From Candidatus Bathyarchaeia archaeon (lineage in GTDB: Archaea; Thermoproteota; Bathyarchaeia; Bathyarchaeales; Bathycorpusculaceae), in the NCBI GenBank assembly GCA_038728085.1, contig JAVYUU010000002.1:223271-287270 (forward strand): a DNA stretch of 64,000 bases, written 5' to 3'. The stretch's first letter is position 1, and each line of letters begins with the position of its first letter. The notes under the pieces are model-generated. The model worked only from the letters and a program-made list of their open reading frames with translations. It did not search any database and had not been told where the DNA came from. Positions 50,807 to 59,467 of this stretch are shown one piece after another. The position numbers were made by a program, and so were the translations under genes.

Positions 50807-50847
50807 TGGTCGCTGGCAAACTTTAATCTGCTCCGTGAGCACAAGCC

Positions 50848-51531
50848 ATGACGAAAATGAGCATGGTGTCTATTGTAATTCCCACATTAAACGAGGCGGG
50901 CACAATAGGGCATACCATAGAGACCATAAAAGAGGAAGTGAAATACCCCCATGAAATAATAGTCGTTGACGGCAACTCTACTGATGAAACACAGGAAATT
51001 GTGAAAAGGTTAAACTGCTGCAAATTGATAATCGAGCCGGAAAGAGGCTACGGTGTTGCGCTAAAAACTGGAATACGGCATGCAAAAGGCGATGTTATCG
51101 TAATTGTTGATGGAGATGGCACCTACGAACTCAGAGACATTAATTTACTTGTGGATTACTTAATCAAGGAGGATGCAGAGATTTGTCTTGGTGCAAGAAT
51201 GAATGGTTTATACAAAAAGTCCATGGACATAACCAATTATGTTGGAAACAGAATCATAACATTTGCCTTCAACCTTCTGTATAGGCAGAAGCTTGTGGAC
51301 AGTCAATCCGGTTTTAGGGCCATAAAACGCTCAGCCCTTGAAAAAGTCAAGTTGTCTGAAAGGGATATGGCTTTTGCAACGGAAATGCTGGTTAAATTTG
51401 CTAGGAGAGGCTTTAAGATCGTGGAAATTCCGACAACCTATAAGCCACGGATCTATGGCAGATCCAAACTTAAAAGGATAAAGGCTGGGCTGGAAATATT
51501 CAGGGTTCTACTTAAGGGAATAAAGGATTGA
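50848..51531 (+). CDS. GT2 (DPM1-like) glycosyltransferase
   Basis: A 227-aa GT2 of the dolichol-phosphate-mannose synthase type with no membrane tail. V-S-I-V-I-P-T-L-N-E-A-G-T-I, V-D-G-N-S-T-D-E-T, and D-G-D-G-T-Y-E (the metal site) are present, with S-G-F-R-A-I in the acceptor loop. Overlaps the next membrane-protein gene by 4 nt or so. Makes a polyprenyl-phosphate sugar donor. Confidence 0.88.
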   Translation: MTKMSMVSIVIPTLNEAGTIGHTIETIKEEVKYPHEIIVVDGNSTDETQEIVKRLNCCKLIIEPERGYGVALKTGIRHAKGDVIVIVDGDGTYELRDINLLVDYLIKEDAEICLGARMNGLYKKSMDITNYVGNRIITFAFNLLYRQKLVDSQSGFRAIKRSALEKVKLSERDMAFATEMLVKFARRGFKIVEIPTTYKPRIYGRSKLKRIKAGLEIFRVLLKGIKD

Positions 51532-51533
51532 AC

Positions 51534-52049
51534 ATGAGGGTTTTTAAGAATCCTTTGAGAAAGGTTAGGGAATTCTACGAAAAAGACAGCCACGCATTTT
51601 CAATAATCATCGCTTTAGCTGCTGCCTTCATCCTCCTTATATACAGCTACATCGCTTTCACGAAACCAAATGAGTTTGTTTCCCTTTCTGTGCTTGACGA
51701 GCAGAAAACAGCTAAAAACTATCCTGAACTCCTAGTAATCGGCGAAAACAACACATGTAGATTATGGGTAGTTGTCGAAAACCACATGCAGAGAAACATA
51801 ACCTGTAAGGTTTTATTAAAAATCACAGAACAGGCAATCCAGTCTGTCCCCCTCCAAATCGAGAGTGCCCAAAATTACACTGTAATGTTGAACAAGGGAG
51901 AACTGTGGGAGAAACAGGTGGCGATAACCTTCAATAAGGCTGGGAATTTCTATCTAGTATTTGAGCTTTGGACGTATAATGAGAAAACGGGTGATTTTGA
52001 ATTCTCTAACAATTTCTGCGTGCTCAGCCTGAAGGTTGTAGGAGTTTAA
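51534..52049 (+). CDS. DUF1616 family membrane protein
   Basis: A 171-aa protein, start at ATG 51534, 3 nt past the upstream stop (TTG 51528 is an alternative). One transmembrane helix (about 25-45) and an extracellular beta-rich domain with N-x-T/S sites (E-N-N-T-C-R-L-W-V-V-V-E-N) are typical of DUF1616. These proteins accompany GT2 enzymes and may help in glycan assembly. Its 3' end overlaps the Tes-like gene by 26 nt. Confidence 0.72.
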   Translation: MRVFKNPLRKVREFYEKDSHAFSIIIALAAAFILLIYSYIAFTKPNEFVSLSVLDEQKTAKNYPELLVIGENNTCRLWVVVENHMQRNITCKVLLKITEQAIQSVPLQIESAQNYTVMLNKGELWEKQVAITFNKAGNFYLVFELWTYNEKTGDFEFSNNFCVLSLKVVGV

Positions 52050-53517
52050 CCTCCCTTTCTAAAGCTTTTTGGGAGTATTCGGCTTCAATTTGACTTCTGT
52101 AGATGTTGTTGTAGGCGCAGAAGGGAATTATCCTCAAATCTGGTGTGACATAGTGGATTACGCATCTTTTAACGCGGTCTATGTCAAAGTTATACCTGTC
52201 CATGAAGGCCATACATCCCAGCAGAAATATTCTCCGCCTAATTTTTCCAAGCGACCGGTAAGTTGGAGACACGTGAACCCTCAAAACTGTTTTGAAGAAG
52301 GTGAGTATGCCCACCTCCCTTTGAACAATAGTCCAATTAAGGGATTTTAATGCTGCAAGAAACAGCGTCAACAATATTTGGGTTTTCCCTTTCGAATCAA
52401 CCGATTCGGACAGTTTGAGCATTGCATTAAAGAATTTTTCAAAATTAAAAAGCTTGTTTAAGGGTATCAGGCTCCCATTTTTTGAAACGTATATCCAATT
52501 TACAATTCCACAATGTGGACTGCATGAGAAGAAAGGCCAAGGTTTTTTCATAAACTTTCTCATGACGATTATTGGGGGAGTCATTATTGGCACTGGAAAG
52601 AGATCCTCGGCTTTTATCTCGCCGAAAGTTTGTCTTTCAACCTCCTCTGCAAAAGCGTGGTCTACCCACTCGTCCATAAGTTTGCCGTTTGATGCTTTCC
52701 CAGTGAATGCTATGGGCTGAAATACGACGCCCCTCACAATATGGGAATTTTGGGCGGCAAATCTTATGATGTCTCCTATTTCGTTGTTGTTCACACCCTT
52801 TATCAATGTCGGGACTAGTATAACTTCGATGTCATATTTTTGGCATAACTCGATGACCTTAAGTTTCTCCCCTAAGAGACTTTTGCCTCTCAACTTCTGG
52901 TAAACTTCGTCTTTAAGACTATCAAACTGCAAATAAACAATGTTTAATCCACTTTTCTTCAGTTCAGCCACGAGGTCTGGCTCTTTTGCCATTCTTAACC
53001 CATTGGTGGCTAGAATTGTTAGAAAACCACGTTTATGGGCAAAACGTATGATCTCAGCTAGGTCATCCCTTAATAGAGGCTCTCCTCCCGAAAAAAGCAC
53101 CGCAGGAGGCTTTGGATCAAGGTTGCTTAGAAACTCAAGCATTTTGAAAACTTCGTCTCTGCTAGGTTCGTATTCAACTCTGCATTCCGGGAAACTCGCA
53201 AAACATATAGAGCAGTCCAAGTCGCACCTTTTTGTCAAATCGATAACCGCAATCACGGTTCTTGACAGGTGGTTCTCGCAAAGTCCACATGAAAAAGGGC
53301 AATCGCCATCCGTTTTTGGGTCAGCGTTTTTCAAATAATGCTTGAAGAAGTCGAACTTCTCAACATAGTTGAAAATTTTCGCACTTTGCCAATGGGGAAC
53401 AGTGAATGAGCCATGATTCCTACATTTTTTCTGTATTAAAATTTTGTCCCTTTCTTGATGGATCTTCGCCTCGACTTTCTTGAGGCATTCTGGACATATG
53501 CTTTTCGTTTTTCTCAT
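52024..53517 (-). CDS. tes: Tetraether lipid synthase-like radical SAM enzyme
   Basis: A 497-aa radical SAM enzyme of the Tes (GDGT synthase) type. Nine Cys residues form several clusters: C8-x2-C11 with C32, C73-x3-C77-x2-C80 (C-P-F-S-C-G-L-C), and radical SAM C98-x3-C102-x2-C105 (C-D-L-D-C-S-I-C). F-S-G-G-E-P binds SAM. Tes joins two archaeol phytanyl ends to make tetraethers. It overlaps a UbiA prenyltransferase gene (ATGA), which supports the lipid role. Confidence 0.82.
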   Translation of the reverse strand: MRKTKSICPECLKKVEAKIHQERDKILIQKKCRNHGSFTVPHWQSAKIFNYVEKFDFFKHYLKNADPKTDGDCPFSCGLCENHLSRTVIAVIDLTKRCDLDCSICFASFPECRVEYEPSRDEVFKMLEFLSNLDPKPPAVLFSGGEPLLRDDLAEIIRFAHKRGFLTILATNGLRMAKEPDLVAELKKSGLNIVYLQFDSLKDEVYQKLRGKSLLGEKLKVIELCQKYDIEVILVPTLIKGVNNNEIGDIIRFAAQNSHIVRGVVFQPIAFTGKASNGKLMDEWVDHAFAEEVERQTFGEIKAEDLFPVPIMTPPIIVMRKFMKKPWPFFSCSPHCGIVNWIYVSKNGSLIPLNKLFNFEKFFNAMLKLSESVDSKGKTQILLTLFLAALKSLNWTIVQREVGILTFFKTVLRVHVSPTYRSLGKIRRRIFLLGCMAFMDRYNFDIDRVKRCVIHYVTPDLRIIPFCAYNNIYRSQIEAEYSQKALEREVKLLQPSG

Positions 53518-54371
53518 AGAATTACCTCAAGTATGAGAGCTAGCGGCAAAAAACTCATTGACATGGTTAAAATCCTCTCATTTCGCCTGATATCCCCTTC
53601 TGAAAGGGTTTTCTTTAAAAGGCGTATTGAACCATAAACGAGGATTAGGCACCAAACCAGCATAAGGGCCAGGTATTTTTCGCTAAAAACATGGAGGCTA
53701 TAAGGAAGAAATAGGGAGATTGCGCAAGCAAAAAAGAAGAAGGCAGCTATCCTAGCCGATTTCCCAATACCAAGCCTTTGGGGAAGCGTTGGGTATCCCA
53801 CCTTGCAATCGCCTTCAAAGCTTAAAATATCTCTTAAAATGTTTCCACCTATGCTTCCAAGACAAATCGGATACATGGACAACGAAGCCAGGCTTATTGT
53901 TCCAAAACCCGAAGCTTCGCCATACAGGAAGGCTGTCCCTATTAAGCCTCCAACGAGGATATTTGCGGCAAAACCGGATTTCCGTTTTATAAATGCGGAA
54001 TAGACCACCAACAAAATGGAGTCAATGAGCACGATTAGAAGGCATAACCAGTTAAGGAGAAATGCCTGAAAAAGTCCCAAAAAGAAGAATGTGACGGAGA
54101 CGTATACGGCGGTTCTCGGGGAAACTTCCCCTGCAGGAATGGGTCTGTTAGGTTTTACTAGGGCATCCCCATCTTTATCAAAGAAATCATTTATCGAGAA
54201 TCCAGCTGAACTTATGAAGGCCATCGAGAAAAAGGTAAGCAATGGCGTCTTAAAATCGAGGATTTTAGGCTTTAGGGCTAAAAGAGTAAGAAGCGACATG
54301 CCACCAGTCATCAGCCAGTATGGAAGCCTCAAAAGCTTTATGACCCCTCTAACAGCCTTCCCGTTGACCAT
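53514..54371 (-). CDS. UbiA prenyltransferase (digeranylgeranylglyceryl phosphate synthase-like)
   Basis: A 285-aa polytopic prenyltransferase. The first Asp-rich motif is N61-D62-F-F-D65-K-D-G-D69 with a following R-P-I-P-A-G; the second lies in N-I-L-R-D-I-L-S-F-E-G-D. These features point to the enzyme that adds the second geranylgeranyl chain in archaeal lipid synthesis. Followed by Tes with a stop/start overlap. The similarity does not separate it from other UbiA enzymes absolutely. Confidence 0.85.
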   Translation of the reverse strand: MVNGKAVRGVIKLLRLPYWLMTGGMSLLTLLALKPKILDFKTPLLTFFSMAFISSAGFSINDFFDKDGDALVKPNRPIPAGEVSPRTAVYVSVTFFFLGLFQAFLLNWLCLLIVLIDSILLVVYSAFIKRKSGFAANILVGGLIGTAFLYGEASGFGTISLASLSMYPICLGSIGGNILRDILSFEGDCKVGYPTLPQRLGIGKSARIAAFFFFACAISLFLPYSLHVFSEKYLALMLVWCLILVYGSIRLLKKTLSEGDIRRNERILTMSMSFLPLALILEVIL

Positions 54372-54445
54372 TTTGACCCCTTTTTATTGCAAGCCTTTCT
54401 AGAGCAAGACACATATTTTTATTTCGGTCAGCTTAATAATGTGCT

Positions 54446-55243
54446 ATGAAAGCGTGGAAGGTTTTTAAAGATTTAGTGGCATTCCTCACAATAATTCCGT
54501 CAACGAAAGATGAAAGCTTCATTGAAAACTCCGCAAGGTACATGTTTCTCTTTCCACTTATGGGAGGAATGATAGGCATACTTGCAGTGGCTTATTTCCA
54601 ACTCTGCACACTTATACTCTCAATTTTTACACCGGTACTGCGGTGGCTGTTCGGAGCCCTTGAAAACGTTTTTGTAAGGATCTTCTCCGCGGGTGCAACT
54701 ATCTCCTTTCTGCTGGTCATAACTGGACTACAACACTTCGATGGACTCGTTGATTTAGGCAACGCAATTGGCTTCAAAAACCTTGAAGAAAGGAGGCTTG
54801 TGGCTCATGCGTGGGTTGTAACCTATAAGGGGGCGCTTTTAGCCCTTTTTGTGGAGTTCTTGGCTTTCCTCGGAATCTTTTTAATGAATGCAGCCTTGGT
54901 GTGTAAGGCTTTGATTTGCGCTGAGGTCTCGGCTAAATTGGCAATGGTTACTTTGGCATGGGCTGGAAAACCTGCCTACAGTGGTTTAGGTGCGCTTTTT
55001 GTTAAGTTTAACAAGGGATATAAGAGCATAAGCCTATCGTACGCCATCGCTCTTCTCATAGTTTTTCCATTTTTTGGTCTTTCAAGTATAGCCTTTTTAT
55101 CGATCAGTTTTCTCGCAGGGATTTTAATGGAAAAAGTTTCAGAGAGAGTTTTTGGGGGAACGTCTGGAGACGTTTTAGGCGCAACAAACGAATTGGTTAG
55201 GGCGGTATGCTTGCTCATGGTTGCCGGTGGGGTTGTTTCATGA
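54446..55243 (+). CDS. cobS: CobS paralogue with altered catalytic residues
   Basis: A 265-aa polytopic CobS-family protein. The acidic motif is D99-G-L-V-D103-L-G-N106: the third Asp is now Asn, and the later M-x-D is replaced by H121-A-W. Hydrophobic topology and the C-terminal G-D-V-L-G-A-T-N-E segment are kept. Overlaps CobY (ATGA). Either it depends on the intact copy or it has a changed substrate or reduced activity. Confidence 0.82.
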   Translation: MKAWKVFKDLVAFLTIIPSTKDESFIENSARYMFLFPLMGGMIGILAVAYFQLCTLILSIFTPVLRWLFGALENVFVRIFSAGATISFLLVITGLQHFDGLVDLGNAIGFKNLEERRLVAHAWVVTYKGALLALFVEFLAFLGIFLMNAALVCKALICAEVSAKLAMVTLAWAGKPAYSGLGALFVKFNKGYKSISLSYAIALLIVFPFFGLSSIAFLSISFLAGILMEKVSERVFGGTSGDVLGATNELVRAVCLLMVAGGVVS

Positions 55244-55890
55244 CCTTTACAGCTTTGATAATGGCGGGTGGTAGAGGAAAACGGTTCGGTTCAAGCGTTG
55301 AAAAGCCACTAGCCCTTTTCATGGGTAAGCCCTTGATAACATGGGTTGTTGAAGCTGTCCAAGCCTCGAGCAAAATCTCAAACTTTTACGTTGTAACCAG
55401 TCCCAACACACCTGAAACTGAGGCGAAATGTCTTCGCGAGGGTTTGAGGGTTATTCGAACGGATGGCAATGGATATCATGAAGATTTAAAGCAAGCCATA
55501 ATAGCGAGTAGACTTTACCATCCAGTCTTAACGGTTTCTTCAGACTTGCCCGCCTTAACTGGAAAGTTCCTGGACAAGGTTCTTTCAATTTATGAACGTT
55601 GCGGTAAACCAGCCTTGACGGTTCTGGTTCCAATTGAAAAATTTAGGGAGGCTGGGCTTTCTGCACCGTCACTCTACAATTATAGGGGTGTAGACTACGT
55701 GGTGTCCGGTGTTAACGTTTTGGATGGTGCCAAAATCTTTGAGGAGGAGATAGATCAGGAAACGCTTATCCTAGAGGATGTGGAGGCAGTTATAAATATA
55801 AACAGTTATGAAGACTTGAGGAGGGCGGAGTGTTTTCTTTCAACTCTTATGATGCAAAAACGTTTTAACAGTAACTGCCAAACCGTTTAG
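55240..55890 (+). CDS. cobY: GTP:adenosylcobinamide-phosphate guanylyltransferase
   Basis: A 216-aa NTP-transferase-fold protein (start ATG 55240 overlapping the CobS paralogue stop). A-L-I-M-A-G-G-R-G-K-R-F-G is the nucleotide-binding loop, and S-S-D-L-P-A-L the metal site. CobY activates adenosylcobinamide-phosphate with GTP before CobS acts. The archaeal isozyme replaces bacterial CobU. Confidence 0.85.
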   Translation: MTFTALIMAGGRGKRFGSSVEKPLALFMGKPLITWVVEAVQASSKISNFYVVTSPNTPETEAKCLREGLRVIRTDGNGYHEDLKQAIIASRLYHPVLTVSSDLPALTGKFLDKVLSIYERCGKPALTVLVPIEKFREAGLSAPSLYNYRGVDYVVSGVNVLDGAKIFEEEIDQETLILEDVEAVININSYEDLRRAECFLSTLMMQKRFNSNCQTV

Positions 55891-55913
55891 TCAACGCTGG
55901 CTGAGGGTGAACA

Positions 55914-57323
55914 TTGAGCTTCATAGAGCATAGCCGCCTCTGGAACGGCGTGATAACCTTTCCTCTGGTCAGGAGAATGTTGATGTTATCTCTTAAAAAG
56001 TGCGATGGCTGTGACAGGCAAGTGTTAGACTCTGCCCTTGACCGGTACACTGGCTTAAGTATGGAGAGCTGCGGAAAATGCCATTTACCCTCAAGCATGA
56101 TAATTTTTTGGATAGAGTTTTTAAGGAAAAGCTTAGCCATTGAGAAGAGCAAGATTAAGAAGACTTTGGCAGACCCCTATGCGAGGAGGGGGATAAAAAG
56201 CGTCGTTAAGACTTTTGTTTATTTTGGGATTAGGAAGCCTTTAACTGTTTACGCGCCGTTCCTTATTGTCTGGGACTTTACGTACCGTTGTAATCTAAAG
56301 TGTAAGCACTGTTATTCCAATGCTGGTGAGCCAACTAGAGAAGAATTGGGGACCAGGGACGCCCTAAGGGTTGTGGATCAGCTTGCAGATTTTGGCGTGG
56401 TATCCCTAGCCTTTTCTGGAGGCGAGCCTTTAATGCGGAAAGATTTCTTTGATGTTGCCAAACACGCCGTGGATTCGGGGCTGTATGTTTCATTAGCCAC
56501 CAACGGAACATTGTTAAACAAACAAACCGTGCAAAGGCTGAAGGAAATTGGGATTCACTATGTCGAAGTCAGCATCGATGGAAGTAACGCAAAATTTCAT
56601 GATGATTTTAGAGGGGTCTCCGGAGCCTTCAACATGGCGATAACTGGATTGAAAAACTGCATCAAACAAGGTTTATGCACGTCTATCGCCGTAACCGCCA
56701 CAAAGAGAAACTTCAAAGACATACCAAAAATATTGGAGTTAGCGGAAAAAATTGGCGCAAAAAGATTCGCACTGTTCAATTTTGTCCCCACTGGAAGGGG
56801 GGTTGAGATGGCTTCGCAGGACCTTTCATCGGAGGAGAGGGAGGAAGTTATGCTCTTCTTATTGGATAGGTTGTTATCGGGTTCTAAAGTTACTATTTTG
56901 ACGACGACTCCTCAACTAGCCAGAGTGGCTGTGGCTCATCAAGTAAACGCATCCGGCGAAGTGTTCCTGCCGATGGCGCACATGCAAACTAGTAAGGTGA
57001 ATAAAAAAGCCGTGGCCCTAGCTGACTTTATTGGTGGATGCGGAGCTGGGAGGCTTTACTGTTCAATATCTCCGGAGGGAGACGTCCACCCATGTGTCTT
57101 TCTCCCAGTGAAGGTGGGCAGCTTAAAAACCAGCACGTTTCAAGACCTGTGGCTGAACTCTGAGGTATTTGAGGCTTTAAGGAATAGGGAAAACCTCAAG
57201 GGATCTTGTGGAGAATGTCAATTTAAATACGTCTGTGGCGGATGCAGGGCTAGAGCCTATGCATACACCCACGACATTATGGCTTCCGACCCCGGATGCA
57301 TACTGGTTAAGAAGTGCATGTGA
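55914..57323 (+). CDS. Radical SAM/SPASM protein with extra N-terminal cysteines
   Basis: A 469-aa protein. N-terminal C30, C33, C53 and C56 form a zinc- or cluster-like motif; the radical SAM cluster is C126-x3-C130-x2-C133 (C-N-L-K-C-K-H-C) with S-G-G-E-P; the C-terminal SPASM domain has many Cys (G-G-C-G-A-G and C-G-G-C-R-A-R). Starts with TTG. Near Tes and CobY. It may modify a lipid or a peptide; I cannot assign the substrate. A tetraether-bridging or other lipid enzyme is possible. Confidence 0.72.
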   Translation: MSFIEHSRLWNGVITFPLVRRMLMLSLKKCDGCDRQVLDSALDRYTGLSMESCGKCHLPSSMIIFWIEFLRKSLAIEKSKIKKTLADPYARRGIKSVVKTFVYFGIRKPLTVYAPFLIVWDFTYRCNLKCKHCYSNAGEPTREELGTRDALRVVDQLADFGVVSLAFSGGEPLMRKDFFDVAKHAVDSGLYVSLATNGTLLNKQTVQRLKEIGIHYVEVSIDGSNAKFHDDFRGVSGAFNMAITGLKNCIKQGLCTSIAVTATKRNFKDIPKILELAEKIGAKRFALFNFVPTGRGVEMASQDLSSEEREEVMLFLLDRLLSGSKVTILTTTPQLARVAVAHQVNASGEVFLPMAHMQTSKVNKKAVALADFIGGCGAGRLYCSISPEGDVHPCVFLPVKVGSLKTSTFQDLWLNSEVFEALRNRENLKGSCGECQFKYVCGGCRARAYAYTHDIMASDPGCILVKKCM

Positions 57324-58292
57324 ATGGGCAAAACAACGAGGAGGGTTGTGATAACCAAGGTTAAAGGCGGAGACCTGGCGAAAAAGTTAGAGGAAGCCCT
57401 TCAAGAAATCGGTTTCAAAGCTAAAGGCAAGGTTTTAATAAAACCAAACATGTGCATGCCCGTGTATGTCCCTGGGGCTGTGACCAGCCCCGAAGTTGTA
57501 TATCACCTCGTAAAACTGTTTAGAAACTCGGCTGAAGAGGTTATTGTGGGCGAGTCTGATGGCTACAATTATTCATGTGATCTAGCCTTTGAAAAAACGG
57601 GAATGAAAGAAGCCGCTGAAAAGGCTGGCGGCAAAATAATGAATCTTTCAAGAGACAAGCTTGTTCAAGTAAACATTGAAGGGTTTAGGGTTAAAAGGCT
57701 GTTTCTTCCAAAAACTCTGTTTGAGGTTGATTCAATAGTTAATGTGCCAGTGATGAAGACCCATGAGTTCACGATTTATAGTGGAGCCCTCAAAAACCTC
57801 TTTGGACTCATACCGGACAGAAAAAGAATTTTTCTGCATCCCTATATTGACGAAGTTTTGTTCGCATTGCAAAAGCTCATTAAACCCATAACAGTTATGG
57901 ACGCCCTAACAGCCATGGAGAAAAACGGTCCAACCAGAGGCCTCCCAGTCAATATGGACCTAATTTTGACGAGCAACTGCCCAGTCGCCTTAGATTTGGT
58001 GGCAACGGAGATTATGGGCTTGGATTGGAGAACAATCAGTCATTTAGATTATATTGTACGAAAAACCGGGGTTGACAGGGGAAAAATAGAGGTTATTGGG
58101 CGAATGGAATACTCCCGCAGATTCATGCCTCCAGTTATTGATTTACCAGTGAAAATGCAGTTAGTAATTTATAGGCATGAGTTGGTAACAAAAGCGTTCT
58201 TCTCAAATCCGGAGCTTGTTAAAGCCCTCCAGAAAATCGTCATGTTCTACAGGGGGTTTAAAGGACTCTATCTAGCCAAAACCTCATTGTAA
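57324..58292 (+). CDS. DUF362 family protein
   Basis: A 322-aa DUF362 protein. V-L-I-K-P-N-M-C near the N-terminus, the T-S-P-E-V-V and P-V-M-K-T-H segments, and G-A-L-K-N-L-F-G are family markers. DUF362 proteins often accompany Fe-S enzymes. It directly follows the SPASM radical SAM gene with no gap, so the two may work together. Its reaction is unknown. Confidence 0.82.
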   Translation: MGKTTRRVVITKVKGGDLAKKLEEALQEIGFKAKGKVLIKPNMCMPVYVPGAVTSPEVVYHLVKLFRNSAEEVIVGESDGYNYSCDLAFEKTGMKEAAEKAGGKIMNLSRDKLVQVNIEGFRVKRLFLPKTLFEVDSIVNVPVMKTHEFTIYSGALKNLFGLIPDRKRIFLHPYIDEVLFALQKLIKPITVMDALTAMEKNGPTRGLPVNMDLILTSNCPVALDLVATEIMGLDWRTISHLDYIVRKTGVDRGKIEVIGRMEYSRRFMPPVIDLPVKMQLVIYRHELVTKAFFSNPELVKALQKIVMFYRGFKGLYLAKTSL

Positions 58293-59467
58293 ACTTCTAA
58301 AACCTGCTTGGCAACTTCATGCCAGCTAAACCGCTCTTCAACCCTTTTTCTGCCCATGAAACCCATTTCACGTGCGTGATCCGAATTTTCTAGAAGATAT
58401 AAAACCTTATCAGCTAAACCTTGATGATCCATCGGGCTAACCAGAAAGCCATTCTCCCCATCATCAATAACCTCTGGAACCCCACCGACTTTGGTAGCCA
58501 CTACAGGCAAACCGCTTGCTAAAGCCTCCAGCACCGTGAAGGGCATGCCCTCATAAATTGAGGGGAGCACAAAGACGTCGGCTGCTTGATAGAGTTTGGG
58601 CAATGCCTTGTCTGGGACGTATCCCAAGAAAACAATAGCCTCTTCTATTTTCAGTTTACGAGCCAAAGCCCTCAGCCTCTCCTCCTCGCCGAAAAAGCCC
58701 CTACCGGAAATCACAAATTTCACATTTCTGAGTTTCCGCAGAATGATGGAGGCTGCCCTCAAAAAGGTCGTTAATCCTTTCCTGCGATACAAGCGCCCAA
58801 CGCAAAGCACAACTTTGCAATCAGCGAACCGCCATTCTTGTTTGACTTTGTCCTTTTCATCCGGCGGCTTAAACTTGTCAATGTCAACTGCATTTGGAAT
58901 TACTTGCACTTTTTTCGCATTCACACCGTAGCCTTCCAAAAGCTCATTTTTTGTAAAGGCGCTCACGGCAATTATTCTATCCGCACGTTCAAGCATTTTC
59001 CGCTCGAAAAACCTCAAAGCTTCATTAAAGATTCGCACAACCCTCTCATTTGCATTAAGTTCAAGAAATGGCTCATTTTTTAGCGCATCATTTTCTCCCT
59101 TCCATGTCGTATGAACAGTCGCCACCACCGCCCCTCTAAAAGCCCTTGGAACAGCAAAAAATGGAACCAGTGGAAGGTTGACGTGCACCACATCTATCCG
59201 GGATTTTCCGTCAATTTCTAGCAGCTTCCTTGAAGCATGCATGTAAAAGAGAATGGTCTCAAACAAGGGTGCACAAGGAGTTTTTATTTGAAAGACCTTA
59301 ACATTTTCGGATGAGGGTGAAGCTTTTCCTAACACGTGGTGATTCTTGGTGATAACGTATACCGTGTTCTCAAGGCGCGCAAGGTTCTCCGCCAAATAAT
59401 AGACGTAGGAGCCTGTTCCACCCATTATGGGCAGGTATTCCGGAGTTAAAAAACATACTTTAATCAA
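58268..59467 (-). CDS. GT4-type glycosyltransferase
   Basis: A 399-aa GT-B glycosyltransferase. G-G-T-G-S-Y-V-Y-Y-L-A-E near the N-terminus, E-G-M-P-F-T-V-L-E-A-L-A-S-G and V-V-A-T-K-V-G-G-V-P-E-V near the C-terminus are typical. Starts at ATG 59467, overlapping the GT2 gene's 3' end; its own stop overlaps DUF362. Member of the second glycosyltransferase set. Confidence 0.88.
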   Translation of the reverse strand: MIKVCFLTPEYLPIMGGTGSYVYYLAENLARLENTVYVITKNHHVLGKASPSSENVKVFQIKTPCAPLFETILFYMHASRKLLEIDGKSRIDVVHVNLPLVPFFAVPRAFRGAVVATVHTTWKGENDALKNEPFLELNANERVVRIFNEALRFFERKMLERADRIIAVSAFTKNELLEGYGVNAKKVQVIPNAVDIDKFKPPDEKDKVKQEWRFADCKVVLCVGRLYRRKGLTTFLRAASIILRKLRNVKFVISGRGFFGEEERLRALARKLKIEEAIVFLGYVPDKALPKLYQAADVFVLPSIYEGMPFTVLEALASGLPVVATKVGGVPEVIDDGENGFLVSPMDHQGLADKVLYLLENSDHAREMGFMGRKRVEERFSWHEVAKQVLEVYNEVLAR

